Assembly: GCF_018687715.1 (NCBI RefSeq)
Contig: NC_056755.1
Span: 38,249,501-38,313,500, forward strand
Length of the DNA: 64,000 bases
Direction of reading: 5' to 3'
From: Carya illinoinensis
Lineage: Eukaryota > Streptophyta > Magnoliopsida > Fagales > Juglandaceae
Positions 23,001 through 35,800 of this stretch are shown in pieces; within the stretch, counting starts at the first letter, position 1; every line of letters begins with the position of its first letter. The position numbers and the translations under genes were made by a program. The notes beneath the pieces were generated by a model. The model had not been told where the DNA came from. It worked only from the letters and a program-made list of their open reading frames with translations, and did not search any database.

Positions 23001-23449
23001 TGGAAGCTTTAGAAGAGATTATGTCTGTCATGGACAGTGGAAAGGTGGTTGTCATATTTGCTGGGTATAGTGAACCAATGAAGCGTGTGATTGCTTCTAA
23101 TGAAGGCTTCTGCAGGCGGGTGACCAAGATTTTCTCTTTTAATGACTTCAGTTCAGAAGAACTAGCCAAGATTCTCCATATCAAGATGAATAATCAAGCG
23201 GAAGATAGTTTGTTGTATGGGTTTAAGTTACACCCTTCTTGCACTGAAGAAGCTGTGGCAGCACTGATACAGAGTGAAACAACGGAAAAGCAGCGTAAGG
23301 AGATGAATGGTGGTTTAGTGGATCCAACTCTAGTCAATGCTAGAGAGTATTTGGACCTTAGGCTAAGTTTTGACTGTATAGACACAGATGAACTTTGTAC
23401 CATTACCCTAGAGGATTTAAAAGCTGGTCTACGGCTGATGTCACCGTGA
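17001..23449 (+). CDS. ankyrin-repeat / AAA ATPase (CbbX/CfxQ-like)
   Basis: Seven exons: 17001-17138, 18389-18499, 18610-18708, 18813-18923, 19017-19320, 22663-22802 and 22913-23449. Together they give 479 codons plus TGA with consistent phases and GT-AG junctions. Residues 14-170 hold four to five ankyrin repeats (TPLHVSAGYNRVEIVKFLL, ETPLHMAAKNG, MTPLHLAVWYS). Residues 175-225 are a charged helix. The AAA module follows: Walker A GNPGTGKT at 250-257, split by intron 5, and Walker B ILFVDE at 309-314. A sensor-like VVVIFAGYS lies near 342-350, and an EGFCRRV motif with the arginines of CbbX-type ATPases comes next. The closest family member I know is the Arabidopsis ankyrin/AAA protein At3g24530, of similar length. 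Bacterial relatives remodel Rubisco; the plant protein's substrate is unknown to me. The 5' UTR is pyrimidine/purine biased (16860-17000). No stop interrupts the frame, so the gene looks functional. Confidence 0.9.
17494..17726 (+). mobile_element. SINE copy 1, 5'-truncated, in intron 1 of the AAA gene
   Basis: Shares with 20845-21003 the strings CAAACAATCCTTTGGGG, GTGAAAAGCCAGCGATTTAA (one change) and TGCCTTGGAGAGGTT. The copy starts just after the position of the tRNA B box and ends GACATAAT plus a long impure A tail. Target duplications AGTTTGTTGAAGAAACAA (17475-17492) and AGTTTGTTGAGGAAACAA (17727-17744) differ at one base. Confidence 0.85.
17811..17890. repeat. TTTTA-type low-complexity tract
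   Basis: About 80 bases of variable T3-8A units in intron 1 of the AAA gene, close downstream of SINE copy 1. Confidence 0.85.
20764..21014 (+). mobile_element. SINE copy 2, full length, in intron 5 of the AAA gene
   Basis: A 251 bp insert flanked by perfect 15 bp duplications CATTTTGAGAAAATT (20749-20763 and 21015-21029). The head looks tRNA-derived, with an A-box-like TGGCCCAAGTGG at about 20777 and a B-box-like GGTTCAACACC at about 20831. The body ends CCCCGACAT and an A tail (21004-21013). It is better preserved than copy 1, so it is probably younger. Confidence 0.88.
21078..21400 (-). mobile_element. LINE 3' fragment
   Basis: The minus strand encodes CLWRERNKRNFEDRERSLDE, the zf-RVT-type C-terminal end of plant L1-like ORF2. 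A stop, a short 3' UTR and an A-rich tail follow. It is heavily 5'-truncated. Likely target duplications are AATTTTGATTTTTTTAA (21072-21088) and AATTTGATTTTTTTTAA (21394-21410). I assign the element to the L1 superfamily by this motif only. Confidence 0.75.
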
Positions 23450-26365
23450 GACGGGAATGGATAGATTTAGTTAGGAAAAACTCGGCGACCATTCTTTTGC
23501 CAGTCTCTATCATTTTATTTCCTCTCTAATTGAAGTTGAAGAAATCCATTACCAGTCATTCTTTCTCTTGAAGTTGAATTAGGAAGATTTCTATACATAC
23601 GACTTTACTCCTTTGAGGATGAGTTCCAACAATCTTTGATTTTTTTAGTTGGAAACTTCCTGTATACGTCAATGGCGCTTGAGATATTTTCTGGGCGGGG
23701 TTTTCCACTAATTCATTGTATTTTTATTGATTTGGAGTGAGCAATGAATGTCGCATTCAGTATGTGATTATCTTTCTGTTATTTGATGGATGGCTATTTC
23801 TCCCGCCCTGGATGCACATTGTTCTGTTTTCCCCCCGTTCTCTTTTGGGTAAGTATTATTCTGTTATCTGAAGATTCTGAACAACAAGATATTGCATGGT
23901 TTCATGCGTTCATTTACTTTTTCATTTTTTTCATAAAACTTGCATTGAATTAAAATAAGAATACAAGAGGAGAAGGCGGGAGACCCTGACAAGAACTCAT
24001 TCACAGAAATTGCAGTGCATACAATATAAGATAAAATAAAAATCGGCGATGGGACTAATAAAGTAGACCCAAACCAGGGGACCGTTGCAATAGCAGTTTT
24101 AATCCGCATCCATGAAAGCAACATTGAACTATCTGAGGGAATTGCTGACAAAGGTCTTAACATTTTTTTCCCTAGATTCTTAGTTAGGGAAAGATGTAAC
24201 ATAGTCTTGATAGTTAGAATCAAATAGTTCGAGTCGCTGGCAGTTTTAGAGCCTGTTTGGGATTGCGATAGGAGATCTAAAAAGTATGATAAAATAGTCT
24301 AAAGTGTTTAAATGATAAAATTTGTCCATTTAGTAGTTTTACATCAAAGTACTTGTAAACCAAGAAAAAGTAAAAAATCACATTTCAACAAAAGCATCAA
24401 AGTGATACTTTTTGTCAGAAGCACTTCAGAAAAAGTAATCCATATTTTACTGTGTTTTGTACATTACAAAATGACCCTCATCATTTTAACACAATGACAA
24501 CTTTGCCCATCTATATTTTTCATTATTTTTGTATAATCTACTCATGACTTTGCCTATTAATATTTTTCATTCTTCTCTTATCACTTATGCATCGTTGAAG
24601 AGATTTTCTTTTTCATTATAATTACTGAAAAATCTATTGACTATTTTTGTTATTATTTTATTATAATATTTGATTTTTATCAAGTATATGTCATTTCTAT
24701 TTCAAAAATTTTTTTTTTTTTAAATTTATTTCTAAATAAATCTAATATGTTTGAAAATGCTTAGACATACAGATCTCAAATAATAAATAATTTTTTAATA
24801 ATAAAGTTTATTACATTAAACTCTAAACTGTAAACCTTAAGTTAAAAATAATATTTTTCACCACAATTCTAAACTTATAGGGGGACGCGTGGTGGAGCTG
24901 GCATCTATGCTACATGCATCGTTGTGGACAGAGCCTGGAAACTGGGGTCCGAAGGATCTAGAGGTTGGGAGTCCAGCTGTGCCACGCGTGTGGTGGTAGG
25001 AGGTCGGAAAATGCACCGATGCATAGGAAAGCCACATAGCTTTGGTGGCACATGCAAATCACGTGATGGTCTTTTGACGGCTCCTCCACTCGAGATTTGA
25101 AGATTAGTGGCGTTCATTTTCTGGTTTTCTGTTCATTTACTTGCTTTCTACTAATTCATGTTCACTTACAGTCATATGTTCATAAGAATGAAAGGGGAAA
25201 TTAAAAGTAGTCTTGGGTTTACATTCTTTGGGTTAGAGATAATTTATTTATATTAAACCATGCAGAGGGTATATGCCAATGCCAGCCATATTTTATTTTT
25301 CTGAAAAAAGAGGGTCAATTTATTTGAGTGATTAACTTATTGTCACTTATCTCTAAACAATAATTAATTCAGATGATTCTTTTTCTTGTACTATCATTTT
25401 TAAAAAAATGGTATATACAAGCTCTAAAGTCACAAGTCTCGCACAAGTCATTTTATAAAAAAAGTGAACCTCATTACAAAAAGTATGAAAAATTTACTTT
25501 TCCTTGATGGGACCTACATTTTTACAAATGGTTTGTACAAAGCTTGTATATTAGGACTTGTACCTAACATTACTTAAAAGGGTTAAAACTTGACGCCATC
25601 GGTGTGGTTTCGGTCAAAAGCCATCGGTGTGAATTGATGCCATACCGACGACTTTTAGAGAGGTTCAAAATTGGCCAGTTAGGGGGGAGAAAATCGATAG
25701 CTTCGTGTCAGTGTGAGTTGGTGCAGTTCGTCAGTTTGACTTTAGTATCGTTGTGAATGAGGAGGGGAGTGACGGGCTATGCCGTTGGTGGGAAGAAAGC
25801 AGACTTGCAGAGGGAAGAAGAAGAAGTGGGGGTTTATTGATCCCAGCTCGAAATGGCAGTCGAAATGGTGCCATTTCACCTCTCTCTTTTTTTAAATAAA
25901 AGTCATAACTAAAATGACACTGTCGTTTTATATGCGGATAATATAAAATATATATACATATATAATCAACCGGTTCAGTGGTTTGGATTTGGTTAAGACC
26001 GAAACCAAACTGGCCAGCGTTGGTTTCCTTAATTTTATATCGTAGGCCGATCAGTTTCGGCCGATTTCAGACTCCATCGATTAGTCCCGTCAGTTTCTAT
26101 ACAGCCCTAATTACTCATATAATTATAAACAAGAATATTGTTTATCCCTTTCTTCTTCATTGCATTGCCCATGTAACAATCATTTTGATATTCCAAATTT
26201 AAACTCACAACTTGATTGCATGAGAGTGAGTGGTATGCACCATTAATAGATATAATTTTAGAAGATCAATGACAATAGAATTATAATTTTATTGTTTTCA
26301 AATTGTATCGAATCAGAATTTAGTTTAGGGATAGAGAATCATGGGCTCCAATGAGGTCAAAATAA
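23450..26365. other. spacer between the AAA gene and the Gypsy element
   Basis: The AAA gene's 3' UTR probably occupies the first few hundred bases. A MITE-like start (GCCTGTTTGGGATTGCGATA at 24251) has no recognisable opposite terminus. 24880-25110 is GC-richer than its surroundings but has no supported gene. 25585-26110 is a repeat-like block rich in GGTTTCGG/CCGAAACC words, of a type often seen in LTR remnants. Confidence 0.5.
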
Positions 26366-26790
26366 TGTCACATGCATGTTAGGGTTGGGAAGTGGATCTA
26401 GGCTACACGTGGGCCAGGGATACTGAAGACTCGGATTGGGTTCGATAGACTTGATATGTGACTCTGGGCTTGGCCCAGTTTCTTGCTTTTACAATCTAAG
26501 CCTTATACGGCTTAGCACTTGTTTAATTAATTGTATTTCTTTATGCTTATTTTACTTTAGTCTGTTATGAACCTTGCCATGTGATTGGAGGATGCATTGC
26601 TAGCTATTAGTGGGAATCTATTAGTACAAGGCCTGCAGGAACGATGAAACAATCATCAAAGAATATTATTTGGTTCTTGAATACAAATTCTATCAGTTCC
26701 ATTCTTTTTTCCTTTCCATTGTTATGGAGGTTTCTCACCCTCTAAGTGAGTTATTCCCATTTTTCCTAATTTAGTGGCTTGAGTGTTACA
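26366..26790 (+). repeat. 5' LTR of the Gypsy element
   Basis: Matches 31266-31655, for example GGATTGGG, TTACTTTAGTCTGTTATGAA and GGAGGTTTCTCACCCTC. TG...CA termini, 425 bp. Confidence 0.85.
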
Positions 26791-28523
26791 ATCTGGTATT
26801 AGAGATTTTGATCTCACTATGCTTACAATGGCAGAAGGTACAAGAATAAGTCAATTATAAGAAGGATTGATAAATCTTAACAGATCTACAGATTCTTAAT
26901 TTAAAATAGTAGAAGCCGAGATGGTAGCATTGAAACACTAGTCTGATACTATCATGCAACAACTTGTTACGATGAATGCTAAGCTGCAGAAGTTGTACCA
27001 CAATTATGCTTAGGCAGAGTCTTCCAATCACCACCGCTGTGAGGAGCATTAGGAATCTAGAGGAGAAATAATACCAAGGTCAATACGTATAGATTTTCCA
27101 AGCTTCAAAGGGGAAGACCTCACGGGATGGCTTTATAAGGCTAACCATTTTTTTTTTTAATTTTTACAACACACTAGCACAACAAAAATTGAGGTTGGCA
27201 TCCTTTTATATGGAGGATCAAGCCTTCATTTGGTTCCAAGACCTAGAGGCAACTAGTAGTTTGGACCATTAGGAGGGATTCACTCAAGCGCTACTAACTA
27301 GGTTTGGACCTAGTTCATATGATGACCCCATGGAATTATTGACCCATTTGAAGCAAGTTGAAATTGTGGATGAATATAAATCCAAGATTGAGGCCCTGTC
27401 TAATAGGTTGAGAGGCTTGTCTGAGTCTTACAAAATCAGTTGCTTTTTGAGTAGCCTTCGGGATGATATAAGACTATCAGTCAAGATATTCAAGCTAGAC
27501 ATATTGCTCACGGCTTATGGCCTAGCAAGGATTCAAGAGGAAATATTTGGAGCAATAAGGAAACATTTTAAGGGATTGCCGCCCTTACCTGAATCTATAA
27601 TCACAAAAAACCCTTATTACAGCCCAACAACTGCACCAAAAGGACCTCTAGATCTCAAAGCCATAGTGTCTGTCTAGAAAATAAACCAGACCCAAATGAA
27701 GGATCGCAGGGATAAAAGATTATGTTATTACTATGATTCAAAATGGAACCCAAACCACAAATGCTCTAACTCGACACTATTCCTTATTGAGGAAGTAGAG
27801 GACAACTTGAGGGAGGAAGGCAGTTCAGAGGGAAAATGGAGAGGAAGCAACCTTAGAAAACCAAACACTCAACACAACCAGAATCTCTCTACATACCCTG
27901 TTAGGATCCCAAAACCTCAAAACTACGAGGTTGAAAGGGAGAGTGGGGGGGACCAAGAGGTAGTCGTACTAGATGGCTTGGGGAGCACCCATAATTTCTA
28001 AGACCCTTTGGTGATAAGAAGGGGAAACCTGGAAGTGAAGTGGAGAATAGGGTTAAAGTAAAGGTAGCTAATGGGGAGCTGCTCACTAGTGAAGGAAGAT
28101 GTCCTGGATTAAAGTTCAGAGTGCAGGGAAATAACTTCTTGATAGAAGTTTAGAATTTGGTATTAGTTGGTTGCGACATGGTGTTGGGGGTGCAATGGCT
28201 AAGGGAATTAGGACCAATACTCTAGAATTTTGTAGACCTGACTATGGAATTCCAGTAGGGTAGAAATTCCATCAAGTTGAAGGGCTTGAGCCCTACAACC
28301 AGAATTGAGTTGGGGGGACTCGATAAAAGTCATAAAATGGAAAAAATGGGTTTATTGCTACAATTATTAGAGAATGACACCATTCTTGAGGGGGAACAGG
28401 TGCTTGGGCACATGCATGACCTATTAGATTAGTTTACTGATGTTTTTGAGGAACCACAAGGGCTGCCACCTAACAGGACACGTGACCACTCCATCAATTT
28501 AGAACTCAACACACCACCTGTGT

Positions 28524-29162
28524 TTGTGGGACCCTACAGGTACCCTTACTTTTAGAAGGATGAAATTGAAAAAAATCATCCAGGAGCTACTACCAACTGG
28601 GATAATTCAACCCAATCAAAGTTCATTTTCCTCACTAGTGTTATTGGTTAGAAAGGTGAATGGATCTTGGAAGATGTGTGTAGACTACATGGCCCTTAAC
28701 AAGGCCACTATCAAAGACAAATATCCCAACCAAGTAGTGGAGAAACTGCTTGATGAACTCAGTGGGGCTAAAGTGTTTTCAAAGTTGGACTTACGTTCAG
28801 GTTATCATCAAATAAGGGTAAGGGAGGAAGATATCCCTAAGACGGTCTTTAGAACACTTAAGAGCCACTATGAGTTTCTAGTTATGCCCTTTGGGCTAAT
28901 TAACTCCCCTTCAACCTTCCAAAACCTAATGAATGAAATATTTAGATTGTACTTAAAGAAGATTTATTCTTTTTTTTTTTTTTTTTACGACATTCTAGTC
29001 TACAGTAAAAATGTGGAGGATCATGAGCAGCACTTAAAACTGACTTTGGAGGTTCTAAGGGCACACAGTTTACTTGTTAAGACCTCAAAATGCAGGTTTG
29101 CTTGTGCTGAGGTGGCCTATTTGGGGCATTTAATATCTGCTAGTGGGGTGAAAGCAGATTGA
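28524..29162 (+). pseudogene. Gypsy reverse transcriptase relic
   Basis: Longest open piece of the element (about 212 codons). RT blocks include VNGSWKMCVDYMALNK, FSKLDLRSGYHQIRV and EFLVMPFGLINSPSTFQ. A T-rich expansion sits directly before the catalytic site, whose first Asp is replaced (YD instead of DD), so the enzyme would be inactive even without the flanking stops. Confidence 0.85.
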
Positions 29163-31265
29163 GAAAAAATCAGAGCCATGGAAGAGTGACCTTTCCCTAC
29201 CACACTTAAGTCTACAAGGAGCTTTTTAGGCCTTACAGGATATTATAGGAGGTTTCTAAGGGGATATAGGGGCATTGTAGGGACATTAACCAACTTGTTA
29301 AAGAAAAATCAGTTCAGTTGGACCCTTGAGACTAGATAGGCCTTTTTTAAACTTAAGGCAACAGTCACTAATCCCCATGTCCTAGCTTTACCAGATTTCA
29401 CACTTCCTTTTGTCATAGAGTGTGATGCCTCAGGGAAAGCCATTGGGACTATACTGATGTAGGAAAATAGGCCCATTGCCTATTTTAGCTAGGCCTTGAA
29501 GGGAAGAGTATTGGCTTGGTCTACTTACGAGAAAGAATTATTCACCTTAGTGGCTGTCATCCAAAAATGAAGGCCTTACTTGATTGGGCAGATTTTTACA
29601 GTAAGGATAGATCATCAAAGCCTTAAATTCTTACTTGAACAAAAGGTTGGCACTCCTATGCAGCAAAAACGGGTGTCTAAACTATTGGGATATGACTTAA
29701 GAGTTGAGTATAAGAAAGTTATCGAAAATAAAGTGGCCGATGCCCTTTCTAGAAGAGATTAAGGTGGAAAGGAGGAGGTAGAAGTAAGCATTTATGCTTT
29801 GTCAGCACCTACAACTGACTGTTGGGAAGAAATAAAAAAGGGGTACCCCTAAGACCCCTACACATCTAACCTGCCCACTCAGTTTGAGAATGACCAACTT
29901 CCTCAGAAATTTGCAGTAAAAGATGGACTGTTAGTTTGCTATACTACAAACAGAGATTGTGTGTGACTGATTATGGTGATTCAAGACATAAGGTGTTATA
30001 GACTCTCCATAGTGGGCCTTTAGGGGACTACTCAGGGTATGACAAGGTTCTACATCGTGTGAAGAAGGAATTTCATTGGTCTGGCATGATGTCTAATCTA
30101 AAAAAGTTTATGAGTGTGAAGTGTGCCAAGGGGTTAAATTAGACCAGTTTAAGCCTGGAGGACTCCTCCAACCCCTACCCATTCCCTCCCAACCTTGGTT
30201 ATGCATAACCATGGATTTTGTTGAGGGCCACCTAATTTTCAGTGGTTTAACAATGTGTGGGTGATAGTGGACAGATTAACCAAGTATGCACACTTTGTTC
30301 CTTTATCCTACCCTTTTTTCCGCCACAACAATGGCTTTGCTCTTTGTCAAACATGTGCTCAAACTGTACGGGATGCCACAGTCAATAGTGTCAGATAAGG
30401 GTAGTATTTTCACCATTATTTGGTAGGAACTCTTCAAAATTCAGGTGATACAATTATCTATCAGTAACTCTTATAATCCCCAAACTGACGGCCAGACAGA
30501 GGTAGTGAACAAGTGCATGAAGAACTACCCACAGTGCTTTGTGGGTGATCAGCCTAAGTCTTGGGCTTATTGGATATCCCTAGCCAAGTGGTGGTACAGC
30601 ACTAACTACTACTCATCAACCTGAACTACCCCCTTTGAGGCCCTATATGGGTATGAGCCTCCAAAGCTACTACCCTATGTCCCAAGGACCACTAAAGTTC
30701 AAGCTGTGGAAGAGAATCTCAAAACCAAAGACCAGATTATGCAATTGTTGAAATAGAATTTACACAAGACCTAACAACGCATGAAGAGATATGCAGATCT
30801 AAAGCAAAAGGAACAAACTTTTGAAGTGGGAGAGTGAGTTTACCTCAAGTTGCAGCCATATAGGCAGACGAGAGTGGCGCGAGGACAAAGCTTGAAACTT
30901 TCACCCTGATATTATGGGCCTTTTCAGGTGACGCAGCAGATCGAGGAGGTGGCTTACCAACTTGAACTGCCACCCACGACGTCCATCCACCTGGTATTTC
31001 ACGTCTCGCAACTAAAGAGGAAGTTAAGGCATGGGGCTGTGACACTCTCAACTCTGCCTCCAATCAACGTAGAAGGGGTGATTAAACCCGAACCTAAGGA
31101 GATTATGGCCTGTAGGATGAGGAAGAGCAAAAATCAAGCCCTTATGGAGCTCTTAGTTCGCTAGCAAGGTCAGGGCATGGAGGATGCAATGTGAGAACCA
31201 TATTCAGAGTTGAGAGAAACCTACCCACACCTTGTGGGTAATGTTTTCAAAAGGAGAGGGGTATC

Positions 31266-31655
31266 TATCACACGCATGTTAGGATTGGGAAGAGGATTTG
31301 GATTGGACGTGGGCCAGAGATGCTGAAGACTCGGATTGGGCTCAACAGACTTGAGATGCGACTATGCAATTTCTTGCTTTTACAATTTAAGCCTTATATG
31401 GCTAAGCATTTGTTTAATTCACTGTATTTCTTTATACTTATTTTACTTTAGTCTGTTATGAATCCTACCATGTGATTGGAGGTTGCATTGCCAGCCGTTA
31501 GTGGGAATATGTTGGTATAAGGCTTGCAGGAACGACAGAACAATCATCGAATAATATTATTTAGTTATTGAATATAAATTCTATCAGTTCCATTCTCTTT
31601 TCCTCTCTATTGTTTTGGAGGTTTCTCACCCTCTTAAGTGAGTTATTTTCATTTG
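31266..31655 (+). repeat. 3' LTR of the Gypsy element, right end missing
   Basis: Follows the 5' LTR up to GTGAGTTATT, then diverges. About 30 terminal bases including TGTTACA are absent, and a MITE-like repeat begins within about 20 bp. Confidence 0.8.
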
Positions 31656-31667
31656 TTCACTTTCACA

Positions 31668-31877
31668 AAATATCTTATCTCTTCTTATCTTATATCATCT
31701 TATTTAATCATTTCAACTTTTTCAAATTTTCATACAAAATAAAATAAATAATTTAACTTTTTCAAATTACAATATAAACATAATATAAAAACAATATATT
31801 CTAATAATATTTTATTTAACTTTCAATTTAATCTCAATTTATCCCATCTCATCTTATCTCATCTCTGAAAACAAATA
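31668..31877. repeat. MITE-like repeat, copy a
   Basis: ATCTTATCTC-rich ends around an A/T core containing CAACTTTTTCAAATTTT, ATACAAAATAAAATAA and TATTTTATTTAACTTT. It shares these words with 40008-40185 and 63655-63835. No transposase. Confidence 0.6.
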
Positions 31878-32832
31878 ACTATTGCTTAGTGTTACAAATA
31901 ATCATATGGAATTTACCAATTAAAATATAAAATAAAAATAAACATATTCATCCTCCACGACCTAATGGAAATAATCCAAAAGCAATTCTTCAAAGTAACG
32001 CGACTTTTGGCGTGCAAGCAAGATTCAACTAATTTTAAGACTACTAGTTGCTTCTAATCTATTAAAAAGTTCGCATTGAGAGTTGAAATTGAAACAAATC
32101 AGTCCAAAAAGAACAAGATTTTTTGTCCAAACTCTAAACTTAGTTTAGGTCATAAGAAAAATAGATTCAACATAAAGAAATTATATTTTAATATATATAT
32201 ATATATATATTTATAAGATTTTGAATACAAATCTTATGGAATTTAGTTAACAAAGACATACAAAAATACATGAAATATATATATATATATATAAAGATTT
32301 CATAATATTTATAAGTAATGTCAGATATAATTTTAAGGTGTGTAAGTTTCTTATATTTTTTTAAAAAAATAAAATCTATTATTAAAAAAATAATTTTTTA
32401 TATAAATTTTAAATTTATCTATTTTTTTTAAAAATACTACTAGGGTGCCATCTACCAGTAACCGCTTGGCATGCTTTAGGCAAAACTAATATTTTTAATT
32501 TCTTTAAATTCTTATTTATATTTTTTAACACTTTAAAATATTTTAAAAGATATAAAAAAATATCAATACACTAATAGTCATTTTCTTAATTAATAAATAA
32601 ATAAAAATTAAATACATAAATAGTAAAGACGAGAAAATAAAATAGAATGGCAAAGATTCATTATTAAAAAGGAGAAGAAAAAAGAAAAAAGAAAAAAAAA
32701 ATATATATATATATATAGATTTGTGGTACGAAACTAGATTAACTGCAAAACCCGAAGCAGGGTCTCGCTGGAAAATCTCCCGTTTTCTGGTTATCCAAAT
32801 ACGCACAACTTTCTCTCTCTCTCGAGAGAAGA
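31878..32832. other. AT-rich spacer upstream of the TraB-like gene
   Basis: Contains (AT)n tracts near 32192-32208, 32278-32292 and 32701-32716. The TraB-like gene's 5' UTR probably starts after 32716. No other gene seen. Confidence 0.6.
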
Positions 32833-35800
32833 ATGGTCGCAAGCTCTTTGTCAATCCTCTCTTCCACATCTTCATTTCCATCTCATTCCAGCGCGCATCC
32901 ATCTTCCGCTTCCACTTCCACTAGGCTCAGACCCTTCTTCACCTCCAAACGCAGCCTTAATTTGTCCGAACCCCTTAACTTCGCAATCCCCAGGGCCTCT
33001 TTGAAACAATCCATCGAAGATGGTTCGACGGAGCAGTTTTTGCAGAATAACTCCATTGCTGACTTCATGAGGTTCAAGAGGGGTGTTGATGGAGGCTGCG
33101 CGGAGTTGCAGACTGCTGTGGTCAGGTACAGGAAGAGGTTTCCCTGGTCTCTTTTGCGGCCTTTTCTTCAGGTACAAGCTCGGTTTCTTATCACTTCAAG
33201 TGGGTACGTATGTTTCTTATTTGCGGTTATCTGATTGTGGGATTCTTGTTCTTTTGGCGGTGTAGGTCGATTTGGTTTCGACGATTCACATTGCAGATAA
33301 AGAGTACGTCTACTCTATAGAGTTTCAATTACTTTTTTTTTTTTTTTTAATTTTATTTTGTTATCTTGATTGTATCACTGATAAGCATTCATTTTCTTTC
33401 TCTGTTTTATGTAATGTATGCCACTAGTTCTAGGTTTTATGAAATGGGCTTTGGAAGTTTGGATAAAAAAAGCGTCTAAAAAGATAAAAATAGGATGGTA
33501 GCGGCATAGTGATGAGTTCTTATAATGAAAGATTGGTTGATCGTTAAACATGGAGTCTAAATGAGGGAGTAAGAATAGGTATTCTGGAAATTGAGTTATC
33601 CAAAAGTAGTGGAGAAGAAAGCTTCAAATGTTTGGAATTCAAATGTTTTCTTTTTGAAGCTGAGGGAGCAACCGATACACGTGGTTGTCAAAATAGTCAG
33701 TAGCATGGCGACCATTGTCTAGAAAACTTCTACCCTGAACACATGCAATTGTAAACAGCAAATTGAAATCCAATCCCAAGGCCTTTACCATGTCTCAGGG
33801 GTGGCCTGATATAGATTGAGGCCTTAGGCAAAAAATTAAAATGAGATATTTTTACTTTGTATTTATTATTATGTTAAATGTTAAATTGATTTATTTTAGT
33901 TTTTTAAATTCTAAGAAAAACTACTTAAAAAAGATGTCTGATAATATATGAATCAATAATTTCTCAATATATGAATATATGGGAGATAATTTAATTTAAA
34001 AAACAGAGGACATGGAAAAATTAAAAAGAAAAAGTGTTAGTTCAAGTAAAAAATTAAAAAATTATAACGATTAAAAAAAAAAAAGGGAGATTAAATAAAC
34101 TGAGGATAAATTAAAGTAAGTTTATGATCATTTTTCTCCCACATTTGGATCATTAATTGACCTTTCTCTTCACCTGCATGCATAGTGAGCCACCATCTAT
34201 TTATTTTGTGTATAATTTGTTTCTTTGTATATAACCTTCTCTCATTTTTGGTTATTTTGTGCCATTTTTTTTTTCAAATTTAAAAAGTTGAACTTTTTAA
34301 ATTTTGGGGCCTCACATGGGTTGGGGGCCTTAGGCAACTGCCTAAGTCGCCTAACCCACGAGCTGGCCCTGCATGTCTGTTGATAGAGATCAATGGTCTA
34401 TTTCCAGATCCGTTGATACTCTTCCCCTCCCCCCTTTTTCTTGTTAAATTCTAGTCGTAGTAACTGGGATGGGGACTTTAAGAGATATAATTTTATATTT
34501 GTGATGTTTTCATCCCCTCTTTTGTTTTTAACTTCTTCTTCTTCTTCTTCTTCTTTTTTAAAAAAAAAAAAAAAATTACTTCGGAACAATGGATGATAGT
34601 ACATGTGGCCGTCAAGACCATTTTGCAAATTAGCTTTAGAACAAGATTAGTAGGCATGATATGTGAATGTGCAAATCATTAGGCACGGTTTGGATTTAAT
34701 GATTAGAATGTGCTAGGAATAGCAAATTTAAAAGGGCAGAAATTAGATTATATAAGTGGTGCGGTGAGAGTGCATAATTGAAGGAAGGTTTTGAGGAGTT
34801 TAAACTGCAAGCAAAATTAACATTGGGGAAGAGTCATCAAGCACTTTGATTGGGAGAAATTGAGAGAATGACATAAAAAGAGGCCCTGACACTCGTCTGG
34901 ATTGGTAAATGTGAAATCTTGATGGTACCTGGCCAAAGTATGAGGGGTGGTAAATAGTATTAATCAGTTAACCAAATTATTCAGTACTAATTTAAATATG
35001 TGGAAGATGATTTCTAATGTAAAATTTTCTTTTTATTTCTTTTATTCTTTAAAAAACCGACATTTGAGAACAAAGGGAATAAAATGCTGAAAGAAGATAT
35101 CTAATCTGGATTGTTTCTCCTTAACATTATGTTATCAAGAGGTGGAGCAAATAACCTGAATAATCTGTTCAATGCTACAATCCTTGTGCCTATATCCTTG
35201 TAAAAGTTGGCTTCTGATTATCTCTCATGAGAAGAGTGGTGAAATATGGGGGTGGGGACAAGGTGGGGTATACAAAAAGGGACAGTAGATTCTTCCCATG
35301 AACTTAAGTTAGAGTGGAGTTTCATCAGTTTGGGTAATCTGTTTTTGCCATCACTTGAGAGTCGGGTGATATCCTTGGTTGGCTTTTATAATTTTGATTC
35401 TACTGATTATTTTGGCTATTTTTCTTTACTTAATGAAGTATATTTTCCCAAATAATACCACTTTTGATGATTTTGAGCCGTATGTGCAGGTACTTTGCAA
35501 CCCTACAGAAAGAACTTGAGCCTTATGATTGTATTCTCTATGAAATGGTGGCTAGCAGAGAAATTTTAGAGAATAGAAGGAACCTTACTCCTGAAAGAAG
35601 AGACAAAGGATCACGTTCGCGAGGTTTTAACATCTTGGGATGCATCCAGCGACAGATGGCTCGAGTTCTTATGCTTGATTTTCAATTGGATTGTCTTGAT
35701 TACCAAGCTGAGAATTGGTACCATGCAGATCTTGATTATGAAACCTTTAAATTACTTCAGGTATGTTCTCTTATCCGCTCGGCTTAAATTGTTCTGATAT

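Larger units (their letters stand above)
26366..31655 (+). mobile_element. Ty3/Gypsy chromovirus-type LTR retrotransposon (decayed)
   Basis: The 5' LTR 26366-26790 begins TGTCACATGC and ends GTTACA. A PBS TGGTATTAGAGAT lies at 26794. A polypurine tract AAAAGGAGAGGGG (about 31250) precedes the 3' LTR 31266-31655. Domain order is gag (about 27095-27680), a degenerate zinc knuckle (27715), the protease end (28160), RT (28524-29162), RNase H (29400-29760), integrase (about 30000-30800; SDKG and NPQTDGQTEVVNK), then EVAYQLELP and a truncated chromodomain near 31110. RT precedes integrase, which is the Gypsy order. The RT active site reads FYDILVYS instead of F-D-D. There are many stops. Confidence 0.88.

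Noticed and set aside
24251..24900. MITE beginning GCCTGTTTGGGATTGCG
   Set aside because: The typical opposite terminus was not found, so element ends cannot be supported.
32872..33177. 101-codon minus-strand ORF over exon 1 of the TraB-like gene
   Set aside because: Antisense shadow of the coding exon.
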